From Isoetes taiwanensis (taxonomy: Eukaryota; Streptophyta; Lycopodiopsida; Isoetales; Isoetaceae): a stretch of DNA of 64,000 nucleotides. The stretch is taken from positions 83,437 to 147,436 of the forward strand of contig JAJEKV010000561.1 of assembly GCA_021234155.1 (NCBI GenBank). Reading direction: 5' to 3'. Under the pieces are notes generated by a model that had not been told where the DNA came from, ran no database searches, and saw only the letters and a program-made list of their open reading frames with translations. Both the position numbers and the translations under genes were made by a program. Positions within the stretch are counted from its first letter, which is position 1, and each line of letters starts with the position of its first letter. Positions 12,787 to 23,914 of the stretch are shown here, piece after piece.

Positions 12787-13913
12787 AAGGCTACAAAAAA
12801 TAGCCTAGTGTTGATGGACGAGCTATGCAAGGGCACAAAAGTGCAAAAGAGAATATCAATTGTTGCAACTGTCCTTGAAGCTCTGGATGAAATTGAATGC
12901 ATTTGTATTTTGTCTAGTCACCTTGACGGACTTCTTGATATGAAATTGAACACAAAGAATATGGTCTTGAAAGCAATAGCTATAGAGGATGAAAATGGAA
13001 AAGCTCGGCCTATTTGAAAACTTCTAGATGGAGTTTGTAGGGAAAGTCTAGCTTTTGAGGTTGCATTCAAAGAAGGGATTCCATACTCTCTAATTGAAAG
13101 AGCGAATGGTATTTACAAGGCAAATTACTTAAAGTATGGATTAGATGCAGTGTCAAATCCTATTGGCATACATGATGATGAAAGTAGTATCCAGAACTTG
13201 AAAAGCATCATTGCTAATTCTTCCAATCTAGAAGATATAAATTGTGTCACAGTAAATGAGAATAAACAGAGGCATCAAGATGGCAGTCAAAACAAGACCC
13301 ACAATCCTAGGTTACCGCAAACCATAAGCAAAGAAGATAATGGTATGATTTATGCATATGTCTTCCTGTTTTAAAATGCAGGGACTCTTTTATTACAAAT
13401 AAATAAACCAGAAGAAGCTTGATGAGATTATTGCCCAGATGCCATCATCATCAAATGTGTCTGCCACAGACATGTTTATGTCCGGATTTATTGATAAGTG
13501 TCAACAACCACCTCCACTTTTAACAAATAAGTCTTGTGTCTATATGCTACATCGGCCTGATATGAAGTTCTATGTTGGTCAAACATTAACTTACATTGTC
13601 ACCATCCATACCGAAGTTGTCTTATCTTCTTAATGGATTTTGCTTTCCTATTTTCTTATCTGAGGGCAGAGAAAACTTGAAGCGTCGAATTATGCGGCAT
13701 CGATCATTACCTGGCATGCACGATTTTCCATTCGTCTATATTGTGGCAGAAAACAAGAACGTTGCTTCTTTGTTGGAGACTCTGCTTATCAATGAGCTCT
13801 TATCAATGAGCTCTGTAATCATGGCTTAGAACCAGAATCACCAACACTTTGGCAAAGTCTTCTTAGTAAATGCATCACCGTTTTAACAAAAATGGTTCCC
13901 ATTTCATATCATT
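12787..13913 (+). pseudogene. MSH1: MSH1 (MutS homologue with GIY-YIG domain), 3' fragment
   Basis: The fragment starts at a good acceptor (TTTTGCAG, ending 12,786) with the Walker B region NSLVLMDELCKGT, then SSHLDGLLDMKLNTKN and KLLDGVCRESLAFE, as in the ATPase end of plant MSH1. A later exon from about 13,410 gives QPPPLLTNKSCVYMLHRPD then KFYVGQT, the start of a GIY-YIG nuclease fold. After an intron come NLKRRIMRHRSLPGM and VASLLETLLINEL. MSH1 acts in plastids and mitochondria, suppressing illegitimate recombination. Two lesions are clear. A TGA at 13,016-13,018 sits where the family has a Trp codon just before KLLDG. A 14-bp tandem duplication at 13,787-13,814 shifts the frame after LINEL. 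The P-loop and all N-terminal exons are absent upstream, where the methyltransferase gene begins instead. Confidence 0.88.
13787..13814 (+). repeat. 14-bp tandem duplication breaking the MSH1 frame
   Basis: TATCAATGAGCTCT occurs twice in a row. Reading past it in the other frame recovers an expected-looking continuation (CNHGLEPESPT), so the duplication is a lesion rather than native sequence. Confidence 0.85.
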
Positions 13914-16900
13914 GATTTGGAAACATGATCTTATAGGCACTGTTATTGACAAGCAAAACTTAATAGAGTATAAACCTCATATATGTTTCAAACCTTATAT
14001 CAGTAACCTAGAATTAAAAAAAAACAAACACTTTTAATGCTCATCTATGCTTTTGTCTTTGAAATGCCAGGAGAAAGGCTTGAGGATCAAGATCAGCCAA
14101 AAGGAGCGACATCTTGGAGCCCTCCGGAAGATGGGTAATAGCAAGATCCAGTGCAGTAAAAATAAGCAAATTTTAGTGCAAAAAAGAAATTGTAGTGGCT
14201 ATGAAGACACTTTTACGTCCTAACTTCAGACTTTGCATATTCCACTTTCTTCTTTTTAACAAAGAATTGAGAATAGCATGCAATACTTAAAATTTTACCC
14301 CATTGGAATGGGAAGCGGGCCAAAGATGCACACAAGTTTGCCTTCTCCATCGGTATCTCTAGGAACATGTCGGGATGTGTTTACGCATGATAATAGTCAA
14401 TGCTTTTTTCCAATAGCGGATAGCTAGTGACGATAGTGCTTAGCCCGAGTGGGGCACCTTAGGGGCCATCTTTTGTTTTATTTATTGCCCTAAGACAACA
14501 ATCCCTCGAAAACAAGCAAGGCGGTATTGTGCATATGCGACTTCTTGACTACGTCTCGTGCCAAGAGATTAGGTACAATATAAGAGCTTTGTCTTATGGC
14601 CTCATTGGCGGGATAAAGTAACCTTCTTCTTAGCAACCGAGTTCCAAGTCAAACATTATTAGCATTATCAAATCCTAAAGGTTGTACCCTTCGCTCTTGT
14701 GGGCATATATAATGTTCTTTTGCTAGAAGCATCCCAAACCTCGTGTGCAGACGTGCATATTGGGTGACAACTTCGTTTCTCGACCTCTCCACTCCACCTT
14801 CATCATGATTGGCGTTGGAAAGCTCGTGCTTTCTGCTCCATAAAACTTAAGAGCTTTTTCATATAAATCTTTTTGCTTCTATTATCACTGTAAATGTTTT
14901 TTCCTAACAATGTGCTTTCAACCAACATTGGTGGTTGATTAAGCTTTCGCGAACTGCCCTATATCCATGGCCCAAATTGCAATTAACAAGTACAATATTT
15001 GTGCGATCTTGAACTTTCTGAAAGACCTAATTGCTATTTTGAAGGTTGCTTACGCAAGTTTTATGTCTCCCATAGCAAGATGTCTCTGCCTAACTCATTA
15101 CAAGCCCATCCCTTCTTTCTAATAGCAGATTGAATATCCCCGGAACCCTCATTTTTCACAACCCAATGCAGCAATGGAATTATCATAGCAATCCTCTTGC
15201 ACATGACAAACTAGTGTCAAAGTGCGCATTTGTTGCCTTGGTTAAATATGAAGAGAAATCGTTGTCATATGTATTGTCAAATGGATCTTTTTGGCTGACT
15301 TTCTCTTGAAGCCCCATGACTTTGGGGTGTGCGGGGAGCATCGAACGATGAATGTATAATTTACTGCTAGGCGGCAAATTGTTGATTCCTCGACCACATG
15401 AACCTCGGGTGCAACTTCACTATTTCTTCTTGCCAATTTCTTGTTATACTTGCGGTTATGCTTTTGGCCTTGGTGACATAATACATGTTGTTGCTACTAC
15501 TTGCGCTATGCCCACTACTTGCCCAATGGGTTCGCATGGCTACAATCACTTATTTTGCATAAGTTACATGAACGTTTATGTGCCATTTTTTTTTCAAAGC
15601 GCCTTACCTCCTTGACTATCTCTGTGGTATCTTCAAATCTTCACATCGGCATGCATGTCTTATTTTGCAACATTGGTGAATTTGCGATCAACACATTATT
15701 CTTCAAGCTAGGGTCACATAAACTGTTGTGTTTATCATCTCGGCTTCATCTCCGTGATTGTTGCCAATATTTTACCTTTGTTATGCTTCCCAACTCTCGG
15801 ATGTATCTATCTTTTCTTATATTCCTTATCTTGAGACATGAAGCCATATACGAGAACATGCTAATTCAGCCAGATTTTATTGCCACTGTCAAGTGACACT
15901 CTTCTTTATAAGCATCTCCAAGAGCTAAATAAGATTCACCAAACATCGAGAACCGGCTCCTTCAATTTCTGGTCCATTCTAAATCCAATCTCACTTGCAG
16001 AGATGTCATAAAATGTGATGCAATCTATATCACCACATAGGCACAAAGGAAGCTGGCGAGTGTGCATATTGCCATGTTCTTGAGTTCCAGCGTCACGAAG
16101 TATTACCTTTATCATCGAAATATCATTAAATTTTGCCTTTGCCATCTAAGAGATATTATTGCTTGGGAGACATGATGAAGGGCTGCCGGACAAAGCGACC
16201 TTGAATGTATGCTTGACCCATCGTGGTCTACTTGAAGCATCGACAATTGGCGGATCGTGTGAAATGATCTTCCACACCAGCTTGTTTGTTATTTTTGTCG
16301 TCTAGATCAATCATCGATATATCGGTGTCTTTGAATCATTATTGGAAGCACTTAAATCTGCCCGGTGTCTTGTTACGAGCTCACGAGAATGCGCTCTAGT
16401 GCGGACAAGATGGAAGTCTCCTCCTTCAATGCATCGGCGGTTCTTGTATAAATATGTTACTAGCGTGACTGCCTTGTTCATCCAACCCCACTTTACTAGT
16501 GTCTTGTTCCTGTTAAAGGGGTTTGGATGAAGATGGAACACCCACTTTAACCCCACTTTAACACTACAAAACATTTTCCACGGATAGGCCTTTCACCACT
16601 TACCTTGGCAGTTATTCGGTGGCCGGAAGGTGCAACAACCGTGTTACGCTTATACCTAATCATTTGCGAGAAAAGCATAGAGATCCTCGCATAAATCCGG
16701 ATTTGGCCTTCCGGATGTAAAAATTGTGGGCAATCTTGGGAGCTTGGATCGCATGCCCCTTCGATGGGCCGGATTAGAACGGATCACCGTGGTGGCCGCC
16801 ATAGCAGAATCGTATTAGGGTTTAAGACATTAGATAGATCGATTTTGAAGAAACAAAATGCAAAAACAACTAGCTCCAAACAAGGATCGGAGAAACGGTA

Positions 16901-16944
16901 AATCCTCAAGGATCGGAGAAGCGGTAGATCCTCAAGCGCTCCTA
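13914..16944. other. No gene recognised
   Basis: Some open stretches look protein-like (minus strand near 15,936-16,145, plus strand near 15,501-15,896), but I cannot tie them to a family and codon continuity is poor. They may be eroded mobile-element coding sequence. A small imperfect duplication containing GGATCGGAGAA lies at about 16,882-16,937. Confidence 0.4.
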
Positions 16945-17121
16945 ACTCCCCTGAACATGTGGAATTTTCATAAATTTCTCTGGTAGTAGATGAAATCCAA
17001 GCAGCTTCTAAGTGTATCCCGTGGACAAAAATCCTAGTTGGCAAACAGCGTGGACACTCTAAAAATTGCTTCAAAGTGTCCACTGCGTTTGTGCAAACGT
17101 GCTAAAAAAAAAAAAAAAAAA
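16945..17121 (+). mobile_element. SINE-like element, copy 1
   Basis: It matches the element at 22,870-23,070 from GGAATTTTCATAAA through GTGGACACTCT, TTGCTTCAAAGTGTC and TTTGTGCAAACGTGCT, ending in a long poly(A). A perfect 9-bp hairpin (GTGGACACT at 17,050-17,058 with AGTGTCCAC at 17,075-17,083) sits just before the tail. No site duplication could be confirmed for this copy, so the left end is approximate. Confidence 0.7.
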
Positions 17122-17901
17122 CATTTTAGGGGTGTTCATGTGCCACATGGCAATCCTGGCTCTTATTAGTTTTACAGAGCCAATTGGGATGACATGACAC
17201 AGGCTCCGTAACTATGACATAATCGCTAATTTTTCCTTCCGTAACTAATTGGAGGTTAACAAATATTTTTAATGCATACGAACTTGCAATGTTGAAAAGT
17301 AAATTACAAACCATAGTCTATATTTAAATATCATAGGATGACTGCCATTAACAGTAAGCATTGTAAACACATGGGACATGCCTGCTTGGATCTGACACGA
17401 TTATAGTAGTGCAAGCTCCCAAAACAAAGGCAAAAATGAATTAGAAGATGCATGAGAATACAAGGTATACAAAGAGCACCCAATATTAATTACTCCCATT
17501 ACCAACCACTCCAAATTACGTCGTAACTAATTATGATGTGGTGGGTTGTTGCTAGATACTGATGAAGTGCTTAGTCAGTAATTATGTGCTGAGTGCTGTA
17601 AGGGCTGATACATCATGTCTATTGGCAGGATGGTGATCTCGATATCATATATGTCGACAAAAATCATGTTTTACGCCATCTTAGTTTTAGTTTTCTTCAG
17701 CATGTACATCAACATCTTCATCTTCGAGTTCATCCTCAGATGGATCCTCTGCTGCCTTCTGAACTTTTTGTGCTATGTCAGATGTATCAACTCCATTTTC
17801 TAGATTCTGGAGTCTTAAGCACAAAACAATACTCCTAAACACGAGCCTAAAGCATTACGTGCTTATCTAGTATAAGAAACTAGAAAAAACCCCGCCCTTT
17901 C

Positions 17902-17921
17902 GGGTTTTCGAGGAAAAACCC
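17902..17921 (-). other. Hairpin resembling the LINE 3' UTR motif (copy G)
   Basis: On minus the arms are GGGTTTT and AAAACCC around TCCTCG, followed by GAAAGGGCGGGG and a T run. That matches the hairpin, G-rich and T-run order of the LINE copies at 7.25 and 37.2 kb. The TATTC tail is missing here, so this is either an eroded or truncated copy or coincidence. Confidence 0.45.
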
Positions 17922-18072
17922 TAGTGATAAGCCTTCGGCAAGGGGCTTAGACAAACGTAAGGCATAGAATCGCTCCCAAAAACCCCTGCATGGAGAAATC
18001 GAAACGGATGCCGCTCGCCAACCTGTACCTGCACATCACCAACACAACAAACGAGAAACATACCAGAGAATA

Positions 18073-18120
18073 GCATCACCCAGCGGGTGGAAAAAAAGCA
18101 TCACCCAGCGGGTGGAAAAA
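18073..18120. repeat. 23-bp direct duplication
   Basis: GCATCACCCAGCGGGTGG followed by an A run occurs twice, 25 bp apart. Each unit contains a short inverted repeat (CACCC..GGGTG). Confidence 0.85.
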
Positions 18121-19234
18121 CATGATAAACAGAATTTGTACAAAATATAATAAACAAAGAAGGGGGGGAGGGTGGGTTCAAAGAGAATAAGGTACTGCTG
18201 AGAGAAGAGGAAGCGCCGATGAGACGTGGATGCAGAAACGCGCCTGAAATAGCGAACTCCCAACCCAAAACGGGCATGCGCCGCCCGCATGCATGCATGA
18301 CATGCATGCTCGTCCCATTCTAGAATGGCGATCCGATGTCTCGGATCGATGCGATTTGTCATTGTCATGTATTCCTCGACACGGTCAAGGACAACTTTAC
18401 CTAAGGAGCTCTTGATTTAGCCATCTTGAATGATCATCTCATTCGTGTTTTGCTTCTTGTGCAAAGGTAGGGAGAGCTATATAATAGAACTGAGATTGTG
18501 CAAGACACCTTTGAGCATAATGAACACCATTAATCAGACAACTTAAATTTTTCTCTCGTGTAAAATTCGTCCTTTCCTTTATATTAAATTCATTTCAAAT
18601 ACTTGAGACACCCAAGTTACTTCGAGATCAAGAAAGCAAAAAGTAGTCTAGGAGTAATATAGCATGGCAGTTTATCCATAGTATCATAGGCTTCGATGAT
18701 AATTTTATAGCAAGTTATACTATGCAGATGCGAGAAAATGAATGTGCCATACTAAGTTTTGACAAATTGCTGATCAAAAAATTGGTCTTTCGAAATGCTT
18801 TGATTGTTATTTTGCCTTATAACATTTAAAACCAAATGCGCTAATTTAAGAAGTGCGTTTCAAATATTCCCTTCAAAAATTCCAAAAATAAGTCCAAAAC
18901 AAGACTTTAAACAAAATTTCTTCAAGAAAATGCAAGATTTTGATAGTCCGATTTATTTTTGAAAAAATGAAGGATGTTTTTGGACACTAAAATAGGTCTA
19001 AAATTGACCTAGCAATTAAAAAAAATTACTAAGCATTAGTTTGGCAAATATCTTTTGCAAATTTTTTTGTTAAGAACTACAGGGATATTGCGAAAGGTTA
19101 CTGAAATTCAGTTCTTTCAATCTTCTTTCATTTGTTTATGCGTGAGTAGAAGATTAGGCTAGGATTCCTTGCAGTTGGAATGCACGGTTAGGTTAAGGAT
19201 AAGCCAAGATAGGTAAGCCACAAGGAGAATTTAA

Positions 19235-19290
19235 CAAAAAAAAACTAGTCAAAAGCACGTTTGATTACTTTGTATGCAAATTGTAGGATA
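19235..19290 (+). repeat. Dispersed repeat, copy 2
   Basis: Same block as 12,019-12,075 with only a few differences. The sequences beyond the shared block differ, so the two copies diverge at a common boundary near AGGATAT. Confidence 0.6.
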
Positions 19291-19340
19291 TGCTTTTGAG
19301 CTGTTCCAGCATGTGCCTTAGCATTTGGCTTCGTTGAATA

Positions 19341-19528
19341 AATGCCAGAATGTAGCATGTCCTCACATAATACTATGGTGACAGCATCCAATTATGTGAT
19401 CAATGCCAGAATGTAGCATGTTCTCACATAATACTATAATACTATGGTGACAGCATCCAATTGTGATAAGTGCCAGAATGTAGCATGTCCTCACATAATA
19501 CTATGGTGACAGCATCCAATTGTGATAA
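19341..19528. repeat. Three tandem units of about 61-68 bp
   Basis: Each unit contains TGCCAGAATGTAGCATG, CTCACATAATACTA and GGTGACAGCATCCAATT. The middle unit has an extra short ATACTATA duplication, which explains the uneven period. Confidence 0.9.
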
Positions 19529-20446
19529 ATGCTGGAGGCAATGGAACTCTTTCCAAAGATATTCTCTTGGAAATTGTGTTTCCTTCAAATTGTGAAGACC
19601 TAGAGCACATATTATTACAGTTCTTTCACTTGATATGATTTAGATGCCACATCACAAGTCAAAGCTATTTATGCTTATATTCTATGTTACTAAATATGTA
19701 TAGTACAAGTTGATAACTACCTGCTAATATATCGTAGAGAACAGAAACCTCAAGTCAGACATGTCTCACGTTCAAGTCCATGGTGTACGACCATTGTAGA
19801 ATGGAGCATTTTGTAATAAAATGAAATCTACTACCCTGGAACCATCTCTTGAATTTCCTATGCATTGCAAAATATAGCCAGGTTAATGTGGATGGTATTT
19901 TTGTAGAATATAGCCAGGCCAACACCTTTCATAAAACGCTAGAGATAGGATCAATACAAATCTTAGAAGGAATCTATTTCTCAGTTAAACAGTCTCAATT
20001 CTATGCCCCATAGCCACAACAAAAAACCATAACCCCCAACCATAACCCCCATCATGAGGTTCGCAAGAGCCACAAGCTTTTCACAGAAAGGCACTCTGTG
20101 AAGATCTCGGAATCTATTCAGGATTTTTCCTACCTACAAGCTTTCTATAGTTCTTGCTCAACTTCTTCCGACATCAAAACTCAAACATAAAAGTGCTTTT
20201 ACAATGAATTTGAGCACAATATCAGCTTGCATGTCATTTTGCAATTGAGAGAATGTCCCATACAAACCTTAACTGATGACTTAGGTCTCAATGGACATAC
20301 AATCAGAAGCATATTAGCACATATTAGTTAATGAACCCCATCAAATATAAAACTTTGTTCTTTGTTCGACAACAATTAGTGTAAAAAATAAAGGCACTCT
20401 AAAACATAGTGCCCTTCAAAATTGAAATTGAATCCACCCTACTCTT
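19529..20446. other. No gene recognised
   Basis: AT-rich sequence with no open frame of note. It could be intron or 3' flank of the unidentified minus-strand gene candidate that follows. Confidence 0.4.
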
Positions 20447-21150
20447 TTACCCAAGGAGGAAGATAGTAGGATCTAGTCCATAAAATGTCAAGCATTGTGG
20501 CTTTTCTTGGGACATGCACATGCCGACATGACTTTGATTTGGCTGCAATAACTTAAATCTGTGATGCGGACAAACTTCCAATGTCCAATGATTGCCATGC
20601 ACAGCACCACTTAGAGGCAATTTTTTCAGAAGCATCCTTTCCACATTTGTTCTAGCGGACTTATAGGACGGACATACCAAGGCTGCATATAGCTGCCGAG
20701 AAAAAAAAGAATAAGCATTGGGCAGGTCTACCCATTTGGTTTCCTCCATTTTAAAGAGTGTACTCAAAGCAAAATAGAACCATTGAGGAAGTTCGAAACC
20801 AATGCCACAAGATGAGTGTAATGCGAGCATAGAATTAGTATATACTAGGGAAAAGCAAGAGCAAAAAATAACTTCGCATAAATAGTTTTCGGACTCACCA
20901 AATCCCCAAGACATTAACAAGCTTCCCTGTTGGCCTTCCATATCGCTCAATTTTCAATGCCCCGCAAAGGTCTCATGAGGGTATCATGATCAAACAACAT
21001 TGGGTTGCCCTCAAGAGCTGCCGAGGATCGTGGTCGATAAAGCAAACATTCTCCAATCATTTTCTTTGCATTGATATCAAGATGGAAATTGCCCATGTCA
21101 TCATTTTCAAAGCTGGGACTTTGGTGGCCATTATGCCTTGAAGCAGACAC
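20447..21150 (-). CDS. Unidentified possible multi-exon gene
   Basis: One 167-codon open frame (20,950-20,447) overlaps a second one (21,150-20,947). Splice-like signals break the long frame up. A donor-like GTGAGT follows MSWGFG, an acceptor CTTTTCCCTAG precedes YTNSMLALHSSCGIGFELP, and a pyrimidine-rich TTTCTCGGCAG precedes LYAALVCPSYKSARTNV. The candidate exons read as ordinary protein (for example ELPQWFYFALSTLFKMEE, and VERMLLKKLPLSGAVHGN). I could not assign a family. It may be a real gene, part of one, or chance. It lies just downstream of the EngB-like exons on the same strand but does not look like that family's C terminus. Confidence 0.3.
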
Positions 21151-21360
21151 ATCACATCGCTAACCAATTTTTCAAAACAAGCTTTGTTTCCCCCCCGAAT
21201 TAACCTCCAATTCCATATCCGAAAAAGCAGGGCTCTCCCCCCTTGGTGGAGAGGATAGTGAGTATTGAGGTCCTTTTCAAGTCGACGTGCTGCTAATTTG
21301 GCAAGGTACGCCGCGGAAATTTTCTATTCTGCTCCGGTTTGGCACTAACCATCATCGAAA

Positions 21361-21836
21361 ATCAACAATGGCAAAATTACTTTGCAAGCCTTACGATTAT
21401 ATACAGACATTAAAAAACATACCAGCTTTGGTTGAAGAAACCCCTATTCTTCTTAAATGTCGTAAAGATATTGAAAAACATGTGAACAAGTCAGCGTTGT
21501 AAGGTCATTAACACATTTTGCATATCATCATATTCTTATTTGCTTGGAAAAAGATCTCTTAGAATCACGGTGTTGGAGGTTGATAATCTGTTTATGCGAC
21601 TACATTATAGAAGCTACCTTTGGGAAAGCTCTTCCTAAGAACTATATGTTCGCTATAGTTTTTGGCTAATGAGAAAGCCATATGAGGAAAAAGCGGCTTT
21701 CTACTTACGCTGCGGGGAGGAATGGAACCAGGTTGTCAAGAAGTACCTTACTTCCTGGAAACCAATTCCAAGAGGACTGTTTGCTCATGCTAGAATTCAG
21801 AATGGGCGTTACATTGTTGAAATATATGATACATGA
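21361..21836 (+). CDS. Two possible exons of an unidentified gene
   Basis: Two plus-strand stretches look protein-coding. 21,368-21,500 reads YDYIQTLKNIPALVEETP then LLKCRKDIEKHVNKSA and ends at a donor-like GTAAGG. 21,669-21,833 reads FYLRCGEEWNQVVKKYL, TSWKPIPRGLFAHARIQ and NGRYIVE, then runs into tandem repeats. Codon composition is even and stops are absent across each block. No family was recognised. They overlap no minus-strand EngB exon. Confidence 0.3.
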
Positions 21837-21945
21837 AAGTTTATTTCATTTTGTTCGTATCCTATATGATACATGAAAGTGGACATATTTCATTTTGTTC
21901 GTATCCTATATGATACATGAAAGTGGACATATTTCATTTTTGTTC
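21823..21945. repeat. Three tandem units of about 40-45 bp
   Basis: TATATGATACATGAAAGT recurs at 21,823, 21,863 and 21,908, each followed by a TTTCATTTT block. Units two and three are nearly identical. Confidence 0.88.
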
Positions 21946-21986
21946 TTATCCATTTGCATTACGGTTGGGGAGAGAAAGCTGCTAAC

Positions 21987-22428
21987 CTCCTGCACTTGTT
22001 TTACCCTCCGAGAAAGATCCACAGGAGACACAAGATCTGTCTTTGTCAATACAATCCGGTGCTTGATATGATTCCTACAATCATCCATGGTTGTAATGAC
22101 AGTGTTTCCTAGCTATTAACAACAATGCAATTTAAAAACTCACCTTTCCAGAAGCAGCAAAAACTCTTCATCAGTGAGTTTCAGCCCCCATTTTGCATCA
22201 ACCAAGATGCAAACTCTTTTTAAACTCGAGAGTGTAGCAATGAAATCCTTTACCTTAAGAAATGACGTTAGTAATATAATTGATCATTAGAAGCACATTA
22301 CATCATACAACTTCTCTACTTACAAATTCTCTCCACGATTCTTGTTTCTCCTCTTTGGCATATGCAAACCCATATCCAGGCAAATCCACCACACACATTC
22401 TCTTCCCCAACTTAAAAAAGTTAACAGT
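21987..22428 (-). CDS. EngB/YihA-type GTPase, partial (three exons)
   Basis: Exons 22428-22324, 22253-22144 and 22074-21987 join in frame at GT-AG introns. The first gives TVNFFKLG then VVDLPGYGFAYAKEE, the G3 motif DxxG and the conserved loop after it. The second gives LKRVCILVDAKWGLK. The third gives HRIVLTKTDLVSPVDL, the G4 motif TKxD. This is the plant organelle-targeted branch of the bacterial EngB ribosome-assembly GTPases. Missing are the P-loop exon and everything upstream, and the C-terminal exon with the G5 motif. A degenerate stretch at 22,581-22,620 (minus SSLNDAMSQ) lies behind a perfect acceptor TTCTTTTGCAG and resembles the residues after a P-loop, but it lacks the GKS core and holds a stop in that frame. 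Either the gene has distant exons or this is a gene remnant whose surviving exons are still intact. Confidence 0.8.
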
Positions 22429-22854
22429 CTGCAAGTAAATGATTGCAAAACAAAAATAAACATTCATACAGTCCCTTTTCAACAAACAATTAGAAAGTGT
22501 AAGGCATAGGATGAGCCAATTAAAGCTATGTAGCTTATTCTAGATTAGTTCGTGTAAGCATAAAGATGGTTACTTGACTCATAGCATCGTTTAGTGAAGA
22601 GGCACCTCTTCTCCCTGAACCGCCCTAACTGCAAAAGAAGAAGCTGCGATTTTTTGCAAAAGAATTTAAAAGAGTTTCAATGCTGCAAATGCCTTTCCAA
22701 CAGAAAAAAAAAAATTTTAAAAACATCATTAAATGAAATGGATCATGTTGATCCGCTTTTGCCGAAAAGACAAATCACAAAAACTATTAAATCCTGCTGG
22801 AAGCCAAAAAATCCAACACAATCAAATCCTAGCAGAAGGCAAACTGGTAGACCG

Positions 22855-23085
22855 AAAACCTGGCCCAAACAACGGATTCAGGCAGGCCGGATAACTTCCC
22901 ACGCTGCTATCCACTCTGGAATTTTCATAAAATTTTCATGCCGTAGATCAAATCCAACGACTTTAAACCCATCCACATGCACAAAAATCTTATTTGGCAG
23001 CAACGTGGACACTCTCAAATTGCTTCAAAGTGTCAACTTGTGTTTGTGCAAACGTGCTAAAAAAAAAAAAAAAACTTGGCCTAAA
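22855..23085 (+). mobile_element. SINE-like element, copy 2, with site duplication
   Basis: The body 22,870-23,070 ends in poly(A). It is flanked by AAAACCTGGCCCAAA (22,855-22,869) and AAAACTTGGCCTAAA (23,071-23,085), a 15-bp target-site duplication with two differences. It shares its 3' half with the copy at 16,945-17,121. A possible degenerate tRNA B box (GATCAAATCC) lies mid-element, so a tRNA-derived SINE is possible but unproven. A 3' hairpin with one mismatch precedes the tail. Confidence 0.75.
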
Positions 23086-23488
23086 GAGCAGAGCAGATGG
23101 CATCAGATGAAAAACACAAGAACCTTTGTGATTTTAACAAATGGGCCACTAATACGAATGCAGTTGAGCAAGAATACTAGCAATAATGGCCAAGCTACCA
23201 ATATCATTCAGGAAATCTACAATATGCACAAGGCAAGCAGACGGAATTATGATGGAAGTATCTAAACTAGCAACTGATTAATCAAGTAGAAATGTACAAG
23301 AAGCTTAAATGAGTTGCCAAGGTAGAAAATTACCTGGCTTTTCTTAAAAGACAGAGATGGTGTTAGAGATTTCAAAATATAAGAGCCATGGAAAGCTCCA
23401 GTTTTTTTGCAAAGAAGTGGAACTGGGTTGTTGCCAGTTGTTTTTTGTGTTAAAAAAAAAAAATGAAAATTTTGTTTTAGCGTGTTAT

Positions 23489-23636
<148 letters not shown>

Positions 23637-23914
23637 TCAATGCCCTCACGGGGCCTTGAAGGCCATGGAGCCTGAATACAATTTGTTATCTTTACAATTT
23701 CAATATGAATGTAATGATGCTCTTCTCTTGCTTTTATATATGAACCTATTTTAACCAAATCTAAAGTAAATAGAGATAAAAATTCTCCACATGGATACCG
23801 AAATTATCCCACGATAGTATGCGGTCGAGATAGAAAAACATGATCTTCATCCTCAATCTTTGTTTGTGTTCGCGAGTTTACAAAGCCGATTTTCTCATTG
23901 GAATCTTGGACCAC

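Larger units (their letters stand above)
17122..19234. other. No gene recognised
   Basis: The region contains a 23-bp direct duplication (18,073-18,120), an ATGC-rich palindromic run near 18,280-18,310 and a hairpin at 17,902-17,921 resembling the LINE 3' hairpin. No open frame matches a known family. Confidence 0.45.

Noticed and set aside
17882-17950. Rho-independent-type terminator (hairpin with T run)
   Set aside because: The host is a plant nucleus. The similarity to the LINE 3' hairpin explains the structure better.
22594-23265. 223-codon plus-strand open frame
   Set aside because: It runs antisense over the EngB region and then straight through the SINE-like element and its poly(A), so the length is accidental.
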